The notes below the pieces were generated by a model. The model saw only the letters and a list, made by a program, of their open reading frames with translations, searched no databases and had not been told where the DNA came from. The position numbers were made by a program, and so were the translations under genes. From Streptomyces sp. NBC_00523 (GTDB lineage: Bacteria; Actinomycetota; Actinomycetes; Streptomycetales; Streptomycetaceae), in contig NZ_CP107836.1 of assembly GCF_036346615.1 (NCBI RefSeq), forward strand, positions 4,092,001-4,156,000: 64,000 nucleotides of DNA. Reading direction: 5' to 3'. Positions 1 to 8,288 of this stretch are shown in pieces. Position 1 is the first letter of the stretch. Every line of letters starts with the position of its first letter.

Positions 1-7
1 CCGCGCG

Positions 8-748
8 CTAACGCGCCCCGAACAGCTCCCGGAACGCCCTGGCCCGCTCCCCGATGACCCGCATGCGCGCGTCCCACTCGGGCCCCTGCGCATGGGCCGG
101 GTCGGTGGTGATCTGGCCGTCGTGCTTCCGGTAGAGGAGCCCCACCTCGGCGATGAACCAGCCCGGGCTGAAGGCGTCGAGCCCGAGCAGCAGCCCGGTG
201 TCGCCCGAGGCCGGCAGGGCGGTCCAGCCGCCGAGGGCGACGATGAGCTGCCGGCGTACGCAGAGGGTGGCCGGGTGGACCTGCGCCCGGTGGTGCAGTT
301 CCCAGTGGGCGAGGACGTCGCCCGGCTCGACCGGCCCCTCCGCCGGGTCCGGGAAGCCGACGCGGCTGCCGTCCGGCATCAGGTCCAGCACGGCCGAGGT
401 GACCCACCCGACCTGGGGCCGCTCGGTCAGCACCCGGATGTCCCGGGCGAGGGCCCCCTCGGTCAGCAGGTCATCGGCGTCCAGCGTCTTGACGAGTTCC
501 CCGTACGACCGCCCCAGCGCCACGGTCTGCGAGACATGCGGCCCGCCGCGCCGCGAGGAAGCGACCTTGATCCGGGGATCGTCCGGCAGCAACTCCGCCG
601 CCCCGACCCCCTCCCCGTCCTCCTGTATCAGCCACTCCCACTCCCACCCCTCGGGCAGCACCTGGCCCGCGAGCGAGTCGTACGTCTCCCGCAGATACGT
701 GAGCCCGGCCCGGTGCACGGGGGTGATGAGGGACAGGAGCTTGGTCAT
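8..748 (-). CDS. Family 2 glycosyltransferase
   Basis: A 246-residue cytosolic protein likely to transfer a sugar from a nucleotide-sugar donor; the acceptor is unknown. The N-terminus (SLITPVHRAG) is the first strand of a GT-A fold, and LDADD at about residues 89-93 fits the metal-binding DXD motif. The ATG at 748 is preferred over a longer in-frame start because the N-terminal strand then begins at residue 3. It is the last gene of a minus-strand run that begins with the toxin cluster at 6451, 63 bases beyond the DUF6177 gene. It may be unrelated to toxin function. Confidence 0.8.
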   Translation of the reverse strand: MTKLLSLITPVHRAGLTYLRETYDSLAGQVLPEGWEWEWLIQEDGEGVGAAELLPDDPRIKVASSRRGGPHVSQTVALGRSYGELVKTLDADDLLTEGALARDIRVLTERPQVGWVTSAVLDLMPDGSRVGFPDPAEGPVEPGDVLAHWELHHRAQVHPATLCVRRQLIVALGGWTALPASGDTGLLLGLDAFSPGWFIAEVGLLYRKHDGQITTDPAHAQGPEWDARMRVIGERARAFRELFGAR

Positions 749-811
749 GAGCGGCCTTCCGGGCAGAGGAACAACATGCCCGGGGCAGCGAAGCACAGCC
801 CCGACACCCCG

Positions 812-2242
812 TCAAAAGCCTCGCGGAGAGACCGAATCAGCGGTCCGGGCGGCGCGCCTCATGCGTACGTGGATCTCCCGCAGCCGTTCCCCGCCGGACG
901 GGCCGTCGCCGTCGCCCAGCACGTAGTGCAGCCCCGGTCTGGCGGTCGATCCGAGCCGCACCGGCACGGTGTCGGCGAGGGCTGTGCCGGTGAGGTCGAG
1001 ACCAGCGACGGCGTCGGGCCCCAGGGTGAAGGAGACGGGCACTGGAGGCGGTTCGTACCGGGCTGCGGTACTCAGGTCGGCCCGGGCGGAACGCAGTTGG
1101 GTGACCATGGTCGCGAGGCCGTGCCCCGTGGACAGGGACGCCGCGAGTTCCGGCACGTGATCCAGCGGCACGTCGTGGCCGGGCCCGTAGCCGAGGACGA
1201 TCGTGGCGCGTTCCTCGACGCCGGCAGCGGTGTGCGACACCCGCACGGTGGCGATCGAGGGTCGGCCCGAACCGCCCACGGCGACCACCCAGGTGGGCAG
1301 GGACTGCCGGGCGCGCCCACGGGCCAGTTCGGTCAGCTGGCGCGGTGACCAGGGCACGTTGACGGGCTCCGCGGTGGACCACCCGGCGGGTGGCGCTCCC
1401 GTGAGCGTGCGCCAGGCCAGCTCCAGGGCGCCGCCGAGGACGAGGCGGTCATCGGCCGGATGAATCGTGCGCAGGGAGAGGAGCAGCTGCCGTTCCCCCT
1501 CGTACCCGGCCCGCCGCCGGAAGGCCTCCGCGGTCCGGGGCGCGCCGTTGTCCGTGGTGGCGGGGGCGAAGTGCCCGTCGTGCCAGTTGAGTACGGCCCC
1601 CGAGAGGCCGTCGTAGTAGCCGCACTCCGGATCCCGGACGACCCAGCGCGAAGGCACCCCGTCGAGCAAGGTGTGAACGGGGAACGTGAGCCGGGTATCC
1701 GGAGGCGTGACGAGTTGCAGCTCCCGCCCGGTGCGTACGGCACTACGGGCGACGTCGGTCAGCCACGTGGTCGCGGCCACGACGGGGCGTCCCTGGATGA
1801 CGACGGCCGCCCTCGCGGTGAGCACGTCGACACCGGGGGGCGCCGTATCGCCGCTGAGCCCCGCGAGGCCGGGGACCACCTCGGTGTGCCCGGCCCGGGG
1901 CGGCCAGACGGCGCCCCCGAGCACCGCTGCCAGCCGCCCCCCGACGGACCCCGCGAGCCGGGCCGCGCCCGCCGCCGCACTGGACGCCCGCGCCTCCGTC
2001 CACCACACGGGCGACTCGTCCCAGACACCCTTGCCGAGCAGCCTCTCGACCTCGCCGGACACTTGGAGATACCGGGGTGCTTCGAGCGAGACCAGCGTCT
2101 GTCCGGAGTCCGCGCACAGTCGCACGACGGCCCCGTCCCCGGCCTCGTCCACCCGCAGGTCGGGGCCGCCCGCGTGCAACCCGGCCAGCAGCGCCTTCGG
2201 GTCGGGCATTCGGGGGGTGAGTGCGATGACGTCCTGGGTCAT
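812..2242 (-). CDS. DUF6177 family protein
   Basis: A 476-residue protein with no signal peptide or membrane segment. The opening (DVIALTPRMPD), the internal VVIQGRPVVAATTWL stretch and the C-terminal LHYVLGDGDGP match what I recall of the DUF6177 family, which in Streptomyces lies beside type VII secretion (ESX/WXG100) genes. No catalytic motif is visible. It sits 35 bases after the preceding minus-strand gene, downstream of a WXG100-like protein and a polymorphic toxin, so a role in loading, processing or export of that substrate is an inference from context only. Confidence 0.7.
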   Translation of the reverse strand: MTQDVIALTPRMPDPKALLAGLHAGGPDLRVDEAGDGAVVRLCADSGQTLVSLEAPRYLQVSGEVERLLGKGVWDESPVWWTEARASSAAAGAARLAGSVGGRLAAVLGGAVWPPRAGHTEVVPGLAGLSGDTAPPGVDVLTARAAVVIQGRPVVAATTWLTDVARSAVRTGRELQLVTPPDTRLTFPVHTLLDGVPSRWVVRDPECGYYDGLSGAVLNWHDGHFAPATTDNGAPRTAEAFRRRAGYEGERQLLLSLRTIHPADDRLVLGGALELAWRTLTGAPPAGWSTAEPVNVPWSPRQLTELARGRARQSLPTWVVAVGGSGRPSIATVRVSHTAAGVEERATIVLGYGPGHDVPLDHVPELAASLSTGHGLATMVTQLRSARADLSTAARYEPPPVPVSFTLGPDAVAGLDLTGTALADTVPVRLGSTARPGLHYVLGDGDGPSGGERLREIHVRMRRAARTADSVSPRGF

Positions 2243-2277
2243 GCTGCTCCGTCTTGTGAGGATGGCGCGCGATGCGG

Positions 2278-3216
2278 TCAGTACCGGCCGGACAGCTCCT
2301 CCAGGGCGTCCAGGGACGGTGCTTCCACGGGACCCCCCTCGGCGATGACACCGGCTTCCGGCGGCGCGGGGCGCCGGACCGCGTCCCGCAGTGCCGCGAG
2401 CGGGGTGAGCCCGCTGCGACGGGCTTCCCTGAGGGCCGTGACCCAGGCCGCCCCGGCGTCGAACGCCTCGTCACCGGCTGCGGTACGGGGGACGTACCCG
2501 GCGGCGGAATCGTCGACGGCCGCCCAGACGAATCCCAGCGTCCGGTCGTCCCGCCGGACCGCGACGTACCGGACGGGGCCGTCGGCGATCTGCTCGTAGT
2601 CGTCCTCGGACCGCGGCAAGCGGGAGTCGAGCAGCCGTGCGCGGTCGAGCGTCTCGAAGGTCCCCCAGGCATCGTCGTAGGCGGGACCTTCGGCCCGTAC
2701 GTCCCTGAATCCGGTCGTGCTCGGTGCCGCGTACCGATTCTCCTCACCCGCTTCGGGCGGACCGCCCAGCAGCGCCGAGATGCCGTCGAGCGCGGCGGCG
2801 AGCCGGGATGCGTTCAGCGCGTACACCTCGGGCTGTTCCCTGCCGCGGGTGTCCATGGTCAGCCAGGCATCGGAGTACGTCTCCAGCGTCGCGACCAGCA
2901 GGGTGCCGCCCCACACCTCCACCTGAACGGCGAACAGCTTCTCGGCGCGGTACGTGCCCCCGGGCTCCAGCCATGTGCCGGGGCAGTCGATACGGATGAC
3001 GACGCGGTCCCGAGGGTCATTCCGGTGGGAGACCCGCACCCCGGCCTTCCCGCCGGGCCGGGCGAGCCCCGGCTCCGCCAACCGGCGCCACAGGTCCGTC
3101 GCGGTCTGCGCAGCATGTCCGTGCCTGAACTCAGCATCCTTCGCACGGGGCTCCCATGACCACTCGCCGACAGGAGATGAGGTGATCATGTCGGCGCCCT
3201 TCCCGGACTCACTCAC
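2278..3216 (-). CDS. Hypothetical protein, candidate immunity protein 2
   Basis: A 312-residue soluble protein of unknown function. Its GTG start overlaps the stop of the preceding gene (GTGA at 3213-3216), implying translational coupling; an ATG at 3189 is an alternative start. Residues about 125-175 (VYALNASRLAAALDGISALLG, then PEAGEENRYAAP) closely resemble the C-terminal part of the neighbouring 214-residue protein, so the two are probably paralogous in that segment. The remaining C-terminal half has no counterpart there. Position directly after a toxin-like gene suggests immunity, but nothing in the sequence proves it. Confidence 0.6.
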   Translation of the reverse strand: MSESGKGADMITSSPVGEWSWEPRAKDAEFRHGHAAQTATDLWRRLAEPGLARPGGKAGVRVSHRNDPRDRVVIRIDCPGTWLEPGGTYRAEKLFAVQVEVWGGTLLVATLETYSDAWLTMDTRGREQPEVYALNASRLAAALDGISALLGGPPEAGEENRYAAPSTTGFRDVRAEGPAYDDAWGTFETLDRARLLDSRLPRSEDDYEQIADGPVRYVAVRRDDRTLGFVWAAVDDSAAGYVPRTAAGDEAFDAGAAWVTALREARRSGLTPLAALRDAVRRPAPPEAGVIAEGGPVEAPSLDALEELSGRY

Positions 3217-3857
3217 AGCCTGTCGGTCACGTCGGGGCCCATGCCGTCCTCCTGTACTTCGCGTGTGGCGATCCCCTCACGCGTAGCCGCTCCGAAATAC
3301 GTCGGTTCGCCGGGTTCGGGGTTCATGCCGAGCAGGCCGCTCAGTTCGGCCAGGGCTGCCGTGAGCCGTGGAGCATTCTTGTCGTACACCGCGGGCTGGG
3401 GCCGGCCCGCGAAGTCATGCCATCCCCAGACATCGTGGTGCACCCTGATTTCTGCCGAGAGTCCGGTCGGGGCAGTCGAAAGGGACAGATTCACCAGTTC
3501 GGATTCGGACCAGGACCGGCCGTCCGCATCGAACCACTTTCCTGCGCCGAGCACGGCGATGTCGGCGATGTCGGCGGCCGGTTGTGCCGTGGGGCGGCTG
3601 CCGGTGACTCGTTCAGGAACGGTCGGGTCACTCAGTCCCCTGGTGAGCTCAAGGGTGGTTGTTACGCCTGTTGCCCCTATGTCCAGGACATACCACCTGT
3701 ACGTGAGCGCGGTCGGCGTAAGGAGTTCGAGCCCGGCCAGAACGTCACACATGCGGGCAGCAACCATGAGGGCGGACCTCAGCCCCGGCTCGGCGAAGTC
3801 GTACAGGTCCCAGTACCAGGAACCGCACTCCCGGGGTGCGCGCAGCAGTCTTGACAT
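3213..3857 (-). CDS. Hypothetical protein, candidate immunity protein 1
   Basis: A 214-residue soluble protein with no recognised domain. It begins 9 bases after the toxin gene stops and overlaps the next gene by four bases, the usual layout for an immunity gene. The segment VYDKNAPRLTAALAELSGLLG followed by PEPGEPTYFGA aligns with the downstream protein, giving the shared pattern Y-x2-NA-x-RL-x-AAL-x3-S-x-LLG-x2-PE-x-GE. Its DNA is less GC-rich than the housekeeping genes in the window. An immunity role is inferred from position only. Confidence 0.6.
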   Translation of the reverse strand: MSRLLRAPRECGSWYWDLYDFAEPGLRSALMVAARMCDVLAGLELLTPTALTYRWYVLDIGATGVTTTLELTRGLSDPTVPERVTGSRPTAQPAADIADIAVLGAGKWFDADGRSWSESELVNLSLSTAPTGLSAEIRVHHDVWGWHDFAGRPQPAVYDKNAPRLTAALAELSGLLGMNPEPGEPTYFGAATREGIATREVQEDGMGPDVTDRL

Positions 3858-3866
3858 GATGTTTCC

Positions 3867-6047
3867 TTACGGGAACGTAGTTCCGCTCGGCGGTACGGAC
3901 AGGGAACCATCGGTGAAACGCAGGAGGAAGGTTCCGTTCATTTTCCGGGCGAGAAACTCCGCCTTGTTGAACATGCGGGGTGTGAGGTCCGACATTGGCT
4001 TATGGATATCCAGAAGCGCCACGCGATGGTCTATTCCCTCATACGTCAACTGACTGGACGCCTTCTCGGCAGCGCTGCTGATCCCGTTGATGTTATTGAC
4101 GTCTTTGAGCTGGTATCCGTATGCAATCGAGCCATCGGGATGCCGCGTGTAGACGTCCAGGTCGAACGTCCTCGTGTCGAGCTCCACTCCGATGCGAGCC
4201 ACTCCGTGCTCCTGCAGTTCGGTTGCCAGTCTCATAGCCATGTACGCGGCCGGCACCATTCCCTTCGGGTCCGCCTTGCTGGGGCCTTGCTTGCACATGT
4301 TGAGCAGCGACTTGTAGCCCTCCACGTCGCGGAGATGGCCACGTGTGATCATCTCGGCCACACCGGCGCCGTACGGATCCTTGCGCAAGGAACGGAGCAG
4401 GGTCTGCTGGTCGCGAACGTCCATCTTGGCGCGGGCCAGCTCGTCGACCACTCCGGCCTCCTGCTCGGGCGTGATTCGTCCGGTCTGTGCCTGCGCGACG
4501 TTGCCGATGTCCTTGCTGTACTTCGCCGGGTCGATGTCGGAAGGAGGCGCCGGAGAGTTGTCGTGCCCCGCATGTGCCTCTGCCGGTCCGGAGTCCGCGG
4601 TGTGGTGCGTTCCGTCGCCCTCACCGTCGGTATGGTGGCTGCCCGGGGCATCAGCATTCGCGACGTGCCCGGCATCGCGCCCGCCACGCGGCGGCAACCC
4701 TTCGCCCGCGTGGGTCGTGGCGTCGGGCGCGTGGCCTCCGACGGCGGCCGGCTCCCGGCGGGCCGGGTGTTCGTCGCCGGTCCGGCCCTCTGCCGTCGGC
4801 TCGTGTCTCGCCGGTTCCAGGTGGGGGTTGCCCTCGCGGTCGAGGGGGACGAAGTTGCCGTCCTTGTCGATGCGGTAGCGGTGGTCCAGGTCCAGGACGC
4901 CGTCGGGGAAGCGTGAGGCCGGGATGCGGAGGTGGTCGCTGACGTTGGCGAGTACCTGGGAGACCTTGGGCAGGTCCGACAGGGCCTTGGCCGCTCTGAA
5001 CGCGCCGCCGAGCGGGTCCAGGGCGTCACCGATCCGGGCCACGGTGCCCGCCGCTTTCGCGAACGTTCCGCCCTTGCCGAGCTTGGCGGCGACCCCCAGC
5101 GGGCCCGCGAAGAGGGTGAGGAGATTGAACGAGACGATGGCGTGGCCCCGGGCCGGGTCCTCCGGCGTGACGTCGTACGCGACGAGCTGCTTGGCGAACT
5201 CCTTCGCGTACGCCTCGCTCTCCCGCTGCCAGTCCGACAGGTGCTCGCCCTGGCCCAGGGCGTCCATGCCGTACGCGTACCCGCCGACGGCTGTCCGGCG
5301 TAAGCCGTCCCATGCCTCGTCGCGGTCCTTCTCCCCGTGGAAGCCCACCAGCGTGCCCAGGCCGTCGATGCCGCCCCAGATGCTGTCCTTGGCAAGGCCC
5401 TCCCAGGCCCAGCTCTTGGCCCCGTGGCCCCACCAGCCGAGGCTCCAGCGTTCGTACGTGCGGTCTTCGGGGCTGCCCCACGGCAGGTTCTTCATCCCCG
5501 CGAGCAGGTCCTCGGACGGGCCGTACGTACGGGGCCCGTGGGAGCCGTCGTCGACGGTCCAGCGGGGCCTGGACATGGCCGGACTGATCGCCTCGATCAC
5601 GTTCGCGGCCTTGCGTTCCGCCTCGTGGAAGCCGTCCTGAGCCGTGGCCACGTCGTCCATCAGGGCCTGGTGCTCGTCGAGCTTCTTCTGGTCCTCGGTC
5701 CAGTCGTCGTCACCCTCGACGCCGTGGACGAAGTCGATCGCGTCCAGCTTCAGCTGCTTGAGCCGGTCCGCGTGCGGCTTCGCCTCGTGAATGAACGTGT
5801 CCAGGGCGTCGGCCAGCGATTCGATGTCCGTGGCGAACTCCTCCGCCGTGTCCATCACCGGCTGGGTGGACGAGAACAGCTGGTCGGCCTCGGGTGCCTT
5901 GTAGTAACCGGCCGTCGCCTGGAAGCGGGAATGCACGTCCTTCCCGCTGGTGCGGATGCCGAGGGCGTGCGTACGAAGACCGGACGCGGCCTTTTCCAAC
6001 TGGGCGAAGTCGCCGGTGTACTGCGGGATGCCGCCGGGCTGGATCAC
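3867..6047 (-). CDS. Polymorphic toxin with ESX-type N-terminus and PD-(D/E)XK-like tip
   Basis: A 726-residue modular protein. Residues about 1-160 are helical and contain heptad-like stretches typical of WXG/LXG secreted substrates. Residues 160-390 form a conserved pre-toxin region with a short hydrophobic segment near 305-325. Residues about 400-510 are a His/Ala/Pro/Gly-rich linker. The C-terminal ~200 residues carry the possible toxin. There E622, D631 and Q646-x-K648 (context FDLDVY then YGYQLKDV) match the spacing of a PD-(D/E)XK nuclease core. A WXG100-like gene lies 5 bases upstream and two possible immunity genes follow. The family of the tip is not recognised, and no activity is proven. 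Confidence 0.65.
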   Translation of the reverse strand: MIQPGGIPQYTGDFAQLEKAASGLRTHALGIRTSGKDVHSRFQATAGYYKAPEADQLFSSTQPVMDTAEEFATDIESLADALDTFIHEAKPHADRLKQLKLDAIDFVHGVEGDDDWTEDQKKLDEHQALMDDVATAQDGFHEAERKAANVIEAISPAMSRPRWTVDDGSHGPRTYGPSEDLLAGMKNLPWGSPEDRTYERWSLGWWGHGAKSWAWEGLAKDSIWGGIDGLGTLVGFHGEKDRDEAWDGLRRTAVGGYAYGMDALGQGEHLSDWQRESEAYAKEFAKQLVAYDVTPEDPARGHAIVSFNLLTLFAGPLGVAAKLGKGGTFAKAAGTVARIGDALDPLGGAFRAAKALSDLPKVSQVLANVSDHLRIPASRFPDGVLDLDHRYRIDKDGNFVPLDREGNPHLEPARHEPTAEGRTGDEHPARREPAAVGGHAPDATTHAGEGLPPRGGRDAGHVANADAPGSHHTDGEGDGTHHTADSGPAEAHAGHDNSPAPPSDIDPAKYSKDIGNVAQAQTGRITPEQEAGVVDELARAKMDVRDQQTLLRSLRKDPYGAGVAEMITRGHLRDVEGYKSLLNMCKQGPSKADPKGMVPAAYMAMRLATELQEHGVARIGVELDTRTFDLDVYTRHPDGSIAYGYQLKDVNNINGISSAAEKASSQLTYEGIDHRVALLDIHKPMSDLTPRMFNKAEFLARKMNGTFLLRFTDGSLSVPPSGTTFP

Positions 6048-6052
6048 GGCGG

Positions 6053-6451
6053 CTACTTCCCGTCCCGCTCGCCGGGCGGCTTTCCGGCGGCTCTGAGCTC
6101 CGCGGGGGTGGGGGCCTTGGCCGCCTCGCGCTGAGCCCGGGCCGCCATGGCGAGGTCGCCCTCGATGTACTCGGTGGTCGCCTTGACCGTGCCGTCCATC
6201 GACTTCTTGGCCCGGGCCGCCATGAACGTGATCTTGTGCTGTGTGTCGGTCACGAAGTTGACGACGGCGGCGCCCACCGGACCCGACGGCGCCTCACCGC
6301 AATAGGGCCCGCTGATCGTCCCCGCGGACACCGCCGCGTCCTCGACGCTCCTGCCGTAGCCCCTGACGTCTTTGCTCAGGTCTTTGGCGGCAAGCCCGAC
6401 CAGGGACAGGATCGACTCCACCCCGCCCGGATCGATGTCCCATCCCGTCAT
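6053..6451 (-). CDS. DUF6507 (WXG100-like) small protein
   Basis: A 132-residue mostly helical protein beginning MTGWDIDPGGV, as in the DUF6507 family recalled from Streptomyces type VII loci. It resembles WXG100 proteins in size and in having two long helices, and has a charged C-terminal tail. The ATG at 6451 is preferred because a GGGGGGA ribosome-binding site precedes it; an upstream in-frame ATG at 6505 lacks one. It is the first gene of the toxin run and ends 5 bases before the toxin starts, so it probably acts as a co-secreted partner or chaperone. Confidence 0.7.
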   Translation of the reverse strand: MTGWDIDPGGVESILSLVGLAAKDLSKDVRGYGRSVEDAAVSAGTISGPYCGEAPSGPVGAAVVNFVTDTQHKITFMAARAKKSMDGTVKATTEYIEGDLAMAARAQREAAKAPTPAELRAAGKPPGERDGK

Positions 6452-6547
6452 GTCGTCCCCCCGGTACGGCGCTGCAAGGAGCTCCATCTCTACCAAGGGG
6501 TGCATTGCAAGTGCAACGCATTTCTGGCCAAAGGCCGGACGACGCGG

Positions 6548-6772
6548 CTACCGCTCCCGCGACCCCGCCCGTGCCGAGCGGATCACGCCTGCCGCGGCGA
6601 TCAGGAAGCCGACGCCCATGAGCATGCAGAGGGACCAGGCGATGGACGGCAGCGGATCGGTGCCGAGGAAGAGCGGGGCCATGGTGGCGAGGGTGGAGAG
6701 GGCGCCGATGAGGAAGACGATCGCGCCGATCCGGACCAGCCGGTCGCCCGCGCCGGAAGATGAGGTACTCAC
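6548..6772 (-). CDS. Small two-TM membrane protein
   Basis: A 74-residue protein with two hydrophobic helices (about residues 14-34 and 43-62) and an Arg-rich cytoplasmic end. The GTG at 6772 is chosen because it places a short polar N-terminus (STSSSGAGDRL) directly before the first helix; the open frame extends further upstream but without coding character. Function is unknown. It is separated from the toxin run by about 100 bases and is probably transcribed on its own. Confidence 0.65.
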   Translation of the reverse strand: MSTSSSGAGDRLVRIGAIVFLIGALSTLATMAPLFLGTDPLPSIAWSLCMLMGVGFLIAAAGVIRSARAGSRER

Positions 6773-6987
6773 CCCGCCAGGGTAGTTCCCGGACGCAGCG
6801 AAACCGTCTCCGGGTGGAGGGCGGAACGGTGTCCGGGTGACGCAGGTGCCGTTTCCGGACACAGTCCGGATGACCAGGCTTGACGAGGGGTACTTCCCCT
6901 GTGGAGGCTTCAGCCAGCAGGGGAGCACGACCACAGGACGGCCTGACCTGCTGAGGGCATTCGTTCCGGCATACGGGTTGAGATGGG

Positions 6988-7380
6988 GTGCGTGCTTTGC
7001 CGACTGGCAAGGTCAAGTGGTTCAACAGCGAGAAGGGCTTCGGCTTCCTCTCCCGCGACGACGGCAGCGACGTCTTCGTGCACTCGTCCGTGCTCCCGGC
7101 CGGGGTCGACGCTCTCAAGCCCGGTCAGCGCGTCGAATTCGGCGTGGTCGCCGGCCAGCGCGGTGACCAGGCGCTCTCCGTGTCGATCCTCGACCCGACC
7201 CCGTCCGTCGCGGCCGCCCAGCGCCGCAAGCCGGACGAGCTGGCCTCGATCGTCCAGGACCTGACGACCGTCCTGGAGAACATCACGCCGATGCTGGAGC
7301 GCGGCCGCTACCCCGACAAGGCGGCGGGCGCCAAGATCGCCGGCCTCCTGAGAGCGGTCGCGGACCAGCTCGACGTGTAG
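6988..7380 (+). CDS. Cold-shock domain protein with C-terminal extension
   Basis: A 127-130-residue single-stranded nucleic-acid-binding protein. The first ~65 residues form a cold-shock domain with the RNP motifs KGFGFLS and DVFVHSS. The remainder is an extension, conserved in actinomycetes as far as I recall, ending in an amphipathic helix (KIAGLLRAVADQLDV). Two starts are possible: GTG at 6988 or TTG at 6997. The TTG is better spaced from the GGGG at 6985-6988 and gives the usual MPTGKVKWF N-terminus. It probably acts as an RNA chaperone. A strong hairpin follows the gene. Confidence 0.9.
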   Translation: MRALPTGKVKWFNSEKGFGFLSRDDGSDVFVHSSVLPAGVDALKPGQRVEFGVVAGQRGDQALSVSILDPTPSVAAAQRRKPDELASIVQDLTTVLENITPMLERGRYPDKAAGAKIAGLLRAVADQLDV

Positions 7381-7396
7381 CAGCGAGACATCGCGG

Positions 7397-7427
7397 TGTG
7401 GGCGTCCCCGGCCGGGGGGCGCCCACA
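7397..7427. terminator. Hairpin terminator after the cold-shock gene
   Basis: The arm starting TGTGGGCG pairs with CGCCCACA around a GC-rich inner stem with one bulge. It lies 17 bases past the cold-shock stop and before the convergent LuxR-type gene, so it can serve both strands. Confidence 0.7.
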
Positions 7428-7460
7428 TGTGTTGTACGCCCCCGACCCGGTGGCCCTCAG

Positions 7461-7751
7461 CTAGGCGGCATCCTGGCCGGCCACCCCCTGCTCCCATGGT
7501 GCTTCGGGCCGACGGCCCTCATCGCCCCCGCGGGTCCGGTCGAGCCAGCCGAGTTCCTGCGCCCGTGCGCCGAGCGCCAGCCTGCTGTTCACGCCGACCT
7601 TGAGCATCAGCCCTTTCACATCACGCTGCACGGTGCGGTGGCTCAGCCCCAGGGCGCGCGCCGCCCGGGCGTCCTCATATCCGGAATACAGGAGTTGCAG
7701 GAGCCTTAGCTCTCTTTCGTTGACTCCGTTACCTATGTCCGACTTACTCAT
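7461..7751 (-). CDS. Orphan LuxR-type HTH protein
   Basis: A 96-residue protein with a single GerE/LuxR helix-turn-helix at about residues 12-60 (RELRLLQLLYSGY, LGLSHRTVQRDV). No receiver or autoinducer domain is present. The N-terminus uses codons ending in A/T that are unusual here (AAA, AGA, CTA). The C-terminal 25 residues are charged and variable. It is an orphan DNA-binding regulator; its targets are unknown, though the large secreted SGNH hydrolase gene lies divergently beyond a 537-base gap. Confidence 0.75.
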   Translation of the reverse strand: MSKSDIGNGVNERELRLLQLLYSGYEDARAARALGLSHRTVQRDVKGLMLKVGVNSRLALGARAQELGWLDRTRGGDEGRRPEAPWEQGVAGQDAA

Positions 7752-8288
7752 TTCCCCCCCCCGGGGATCGCTAAGTCTGTAGCGCGTACCAAGTTAGCGC
7801 ACTCGGGAGAGGCGGGGCAGCCCCCATGAATCACCCCAAGGTGCCCCAAGGTGTATCGCGGCTGACGCATTTACGCCATGCTCCGCGAGGTTGGGAACAG
7901 GCAGGTGCGGGGAGTTATCGGTGTCCGGTGGCGGCCGTGCCGACTCGTAAAGGGGGCTCATTGAATATTCTCGTCCAGCATGTGGAATTTAGCCCGCCGC
8001 AGCCGGTCGTCCCGACGTAGCGCCAGAGGTGCGACGTCCCTGGTCTTCGCCCGGTTCTGCGGAATTGACCAGCCGTCTACCAGGCGAACGTGACCGGGCG
8101 GGCATATGTGTGCCAGGTTGCGTCGCAGGGGGAATTTGTACTCGGAATTCAAAGGTAATTGACTTTCGACTGACGGGCGGTGAGGGCGACCCCTGCCGAA
8201 TGGGGGAGTTCCCGAACTCGCGCATGCGCCAAATGACATATCGAGAGCATGCTCCTTTGCCAGATATATACATAAACTTGGAGAATCC
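7752..8288. other. Long divergent intergenic region, AT-rich at its right end
   Basis: This 537-base gap separates the LuxR-type gene from the secreted SGNH hydrolase. Neither strand has convincing coding character. The last ~170 bases are clearly AT-richer than the surroundings, with ATATATACATAAA just before the hydrolase. It probably carries both promoters and a long leader. A tandem 10-base repeat lies at 7834-7853. Confidence 0.5.
7834..7853. repeat. Tandem 10-bp direct repeat CCCCAAGGTG
   Basis: Two perfect adjacent copies of CCCCAAGGTG lie in the divergent gap, about 85 bases upstream of the LuxR-type gene start. A regulator binding one face of the helix is possible. Confidence 0.6.
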
